From Eubacteriales bacterium (GTDB lineage Bacteria; Bacillota; Clostridia; Lachnospirales; Lachnospiraceae): 64,000 nucleotides of DNA. The notes under the pieces are model-generated. The model was not told where the DNA came from. It was given only the letters and a program-made list of their open reading frames with translations, and made no database searches. Location of the stretch: NCBI GenBank assembly GCA_030526005.1, contig JAUNDP010000009.1, positions 1 to 64,000 of the forward strand, written 5' to 3'. Positions 62,281 to 64,000 of the stretch are shown here, in pieces. The first letter of the stretch is position 1, and each line of letters begins with the position of its first letter. The position numbers and the translations under genes are program-made.

Positions 62281-62319
62281 ATCATCCTATCCTGCTGATG
62301 TGGGATAGGATGATTTTTT
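62281..62319 (+). terminator. Terminator of CBM9-like gene
   Basis: ATCATCCTATCC (62281-62292) pairs with GGATAGGATGAT (62303-62314), followed by five more T residues. Confidence 0.85.
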
Positions 62320-62519
62320 ATATTAATCAAAAATTATAAAAAAATAAGTATCTTCATATGGAGTGGATTTTTTGCTGTTTATCAGAAAAAAATAGTGAAA
62401 AAAATGTCGGTTGAATAAAAAAGTCAGGAAAGAAGTTAGTTGTTGTGTTCTGAAATCCGTGATAAACTAGAAACAGCATATCGCATGTAAGATTTTATTT
62501 ATAAAAGGAGTAGTAAAAT

Positions 62520-64000
62520 ATGCCAGTATTTGATTTTAATTCATCACCAGATAAAAAGAACTATGCAGAATGTACCTATACTACATTTCGGTCGAATGAG
62601 TCGGAGACATCGGCAGAGAAACCGATTTTAATTTTAGATAACAGCAGCCGGAAATGGAAACATCATTCCTGCGGAATTTTTACAAATCCGATCAAGAGAA
62701 CGACGTTTGAGTTTAAAGAAGAGGACGGAACAGTCAGCGCCGATATTCTGCAAATTGACGCACGCTTTGTCAGTCTACTTCGATGGCTGGGAGAAAACCA
62801 TATCAATGTGCGGCTGTCGGGAGAAAACCGTGAGGATGGCTATGCAGTCTATAAGATTCGTGAGATTGCATTCGGAGGCGGAACAAAGCTTTCTGCGGAG
62901 GACGGATTTCTTCAGTTTATGATCGAGAGACTTCTTGCAAGCAGCGCTCCTGCCGAGGAGAGAGAAGACGAGGATCAGGCCGAAGAGGGTGACGGCATGA
63001 AGCTCACGAGCTTGCAGAGCATCACAGATTTTATGACGTGCGCCGGCAGAACGCTGCCTGACAATATACAGCTGTGGGCGCGCAGAAATCTTGCTGTGGC
63101 ACGGTCGCATGAAGTTTCCCCTGAAGAAAGACGCCATGCACAGCGCGCGCTTTCCATCATGATGAATATTCAGTGGAAAAGTAATTATTTCGAGGCGATT
63201 GATCCGGAAGAGGCACGTCGGATTTTAGATGAAGAATTGTATGGAATGGAAAAAGTAAAACAGAGAATCATTGAGACGGTCATTCAGATCAACCGTACCC
63301 ATACGCTTCCGGCATACGGTCTGCTTTTGGTTGGACCGGCAGGAACAGGAAAATCCCAGATTGCATATGCTGTGGCACGAATTTTAAAACTGCCGTGGAC
63401 AACACTGGATATGAGTTCGATCAATGATCCGGAGCAGCTGACAGGAAGCTCCCGTATCTATACAAACGCAAAACCTGGTATCATCATGGAGGCATTTTCC
63501 ATGGCAGGCGAGTCCAATCTTGTCTTTATCATCAACGAGCTGGATAAGGCGGCAGCGGGAAAAGGAAATGGAAACCCTGCTGACGTTCTGCTGACGCTTC
63601 TTGATAACCTTGGATTTACGGACAATTATATCGAGTGTATGATTCCAACCGTAGGCGTCTATCCGATTGCGACAGCAAATGATAAAGATCAGATCAGCGC
63701 TCCTTTGATGTCTCGTTTTGCTGTGATTGATATTCCGGATTATACGCCGGAGGAGAAAAAAATTATCTTCTCACAGTATGCTCTGCCGAAAGTTCTGGGA
63801 CGGATGAGCATGAAAGAAAGCGAGTGCATTGTGACTGCGGAAGCGCTTGATGCAGTCATCGAGAAATACAGTGACACAACAGGAATCCGTGATCTGGAGC
63901 AGGCGGCAGAACATATCGCGGCAAATGCGCTGTATCAGATCGAAGTCAACCACGTCTCAAATGTTGTATTTGATGCAAAAATGGTTCGGGAACTGTTGGG
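62520..64000 (+). CDS. Lon-like AAA+ ATPase with novel N-terminal domain (3' end beyond window)
   Basis: The visible 493 codons start MPVFDFNSSPDKK, with AAAGGAG upstream. Residues 1-~225 match nothing I know: an alpha/beta region, then an acidic linker (PAEEREDEDQAEEGDG). From ~residue 238 it follows the Lon protease ATPase: LDEELYGMEKVKQRI, Walker A GPAGTGKS (272-279), GSSRIYTNAKPGIIMEAF, LTLLDN, IATAND, PLMSRFAVIDIPDYTPEEKK. The Walker B reads FIINELDK, so N339 replaces the usual Asp before the catalytic Glu. Lon's substrate-binding N-domain is absent. Whether a protease domain follows cannot be seen. Confidence 0.8.
   Translation, partial: MPVFDFNSSPDKKNYAECTYTTFRSNESETSAEKPILILDNSSRKWKHHSCGIFTNPIKRTTFEFKEEDGTVSADILQIDARFVSLLRWLGENHINVRLSGENREDGYAVYKIREIAFGGGTKLSAEDGFLQFMIERLLASSAPAEEREDEDQAEEGDGMKLTSLQSITDFMTCAGRTLPDNIQLWARRNLAVARSHEVSPEERRHAQRALSIMMNIQWKSNYFEAIDPEEARRILDEELYGMEKVKQRIIETVIQINRTHTLPAYGLLLVGPAGTGKSQIAYAVARILKLPWTTLDMSSINDPEQLTGSSRIYTNAKPGIIMEAFSMAGESNLVFIINELDKAAAGKGNGNPADVLLTLLDNLGFTDNYIECMIPTVGVYPIATANDKDQISAPLMSRFAVIDIPDYTPEEKKIIFSQYALPKVLGRMSMKESECIVTAEALDAVIEKYSDTTGIRDLEQAAEHIAANALYQIEVNHVSNVVFDAKMVRELL

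Noticed and set aside
1-64000. CRISPR arrays, tRNA or rRNA genes
   Set aside because: I saw no regularly spaced direct repeats, no tRNA-like cloverleaf and no rRNA signature while reading; a covariance-model scan would be needed to exclude a tRNA fully.

Overview
The window comes from a low-to-mid GC Gram-positive anaerobe, most likely a gut Lachnospiraceae (Blautia / Mediterraneibacter / Dorea-like). The evidence is the strong AGGAGG ribosome-binding sites, hybrid cluster protein and superoxide reductase, AgrC/LytTR and Bce-type regulatory systems, secreted GH3 glycosidases, a lacto-N-biose/galacto-N-biose phosphorylase operon and a TRAP-fed glucuronate pathway. The species call is inference.

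Layout. 1-2.6 kb: an AbiE-type toxin-antitoxin operon (minus strand) with a third small gene, flanked by a near-identical 17-bp direct repeat and followed by a possible small-RNA unit. 2.6-5.0 kb: hcp and a divergent Crp/Fnr regulator around a perfect 14-bp palindrome. 5.1-10.1 kb: a GHKL sensor kinase and LytTR regulator, a repeat-rich intergenic region, and a secreted GH3 enzyme. 10.1-11.6 kb: cardiolipin synthase. 11.8-16.2 kb: a complete BceRSAB antimicrobial-peptide resistance module with matching sites upstream of bceR and bceA. 16.4-19.5 kb: a sugar O-acetyltransferase and a two-gene ABC exporter. 19.5-27.6 kb: AraC regulator, sugar ABC importer, a 59-aa membrane protein, GH112 phosphorylase and N-acetylhexosamine kinase, forming a GNB/LNB (mucin or milk-glycan) utilisation locus. 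27.6-30.7 kb: superoxide reductase, YitT protein, cytidylate-kinase-like protein, EamA transporter. 30.8-37.5 kb (minus strand): ApbE, peptide/nickel-type ABC importer with a fused double ATPase, and an FmdE-family protein. 37.6-41.8 kb: Sel1-repeat protein, MATE exporter, GreA-like factor, and a MocR-type regulator whose PLP lysine position is Arg. 42.1-44.1 kb: a lysine riboswitch in front of an NhaC-family transporter. 44.4-47.5 kb: PepSY protein, a secreted tandem-repeat protein with an OmpR-box promoter, and a two-component system. 47.6-49.0 kb: an unknown protein and tRNA-dihydrouridine synthase. 49.1-58.4 kb: a divergent glucuronate regulon (TRAP transporter, UxaC / UxuA, UxuB, Eda, KdgK). 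58.8-62.3 kb: a second secreted GH3 and a secreted CBM9-like protein. 62.5 kb to the end: the 5' part of a Lon-like AAA+ gene with an unusual Walker B motif, cut by the window edge.

The genes fit a host-glycan and plant-polysaccharide forager. Secreted glycosidases release sugars, the GNB/LNB and uronate loci import and catabolise them, and the stress genes handle NO/hydroxylamine, superoxide and cell-wall-active peptides. I found no rRNA, tRNA, CRISPR array or intact insertion sequence. The least explained items are the Lon-like AAA+ protein, the repeat protein and its cognate-looking promoter, the FmdE-linked importer, and the structured intergenic regions before both GH3 genes.
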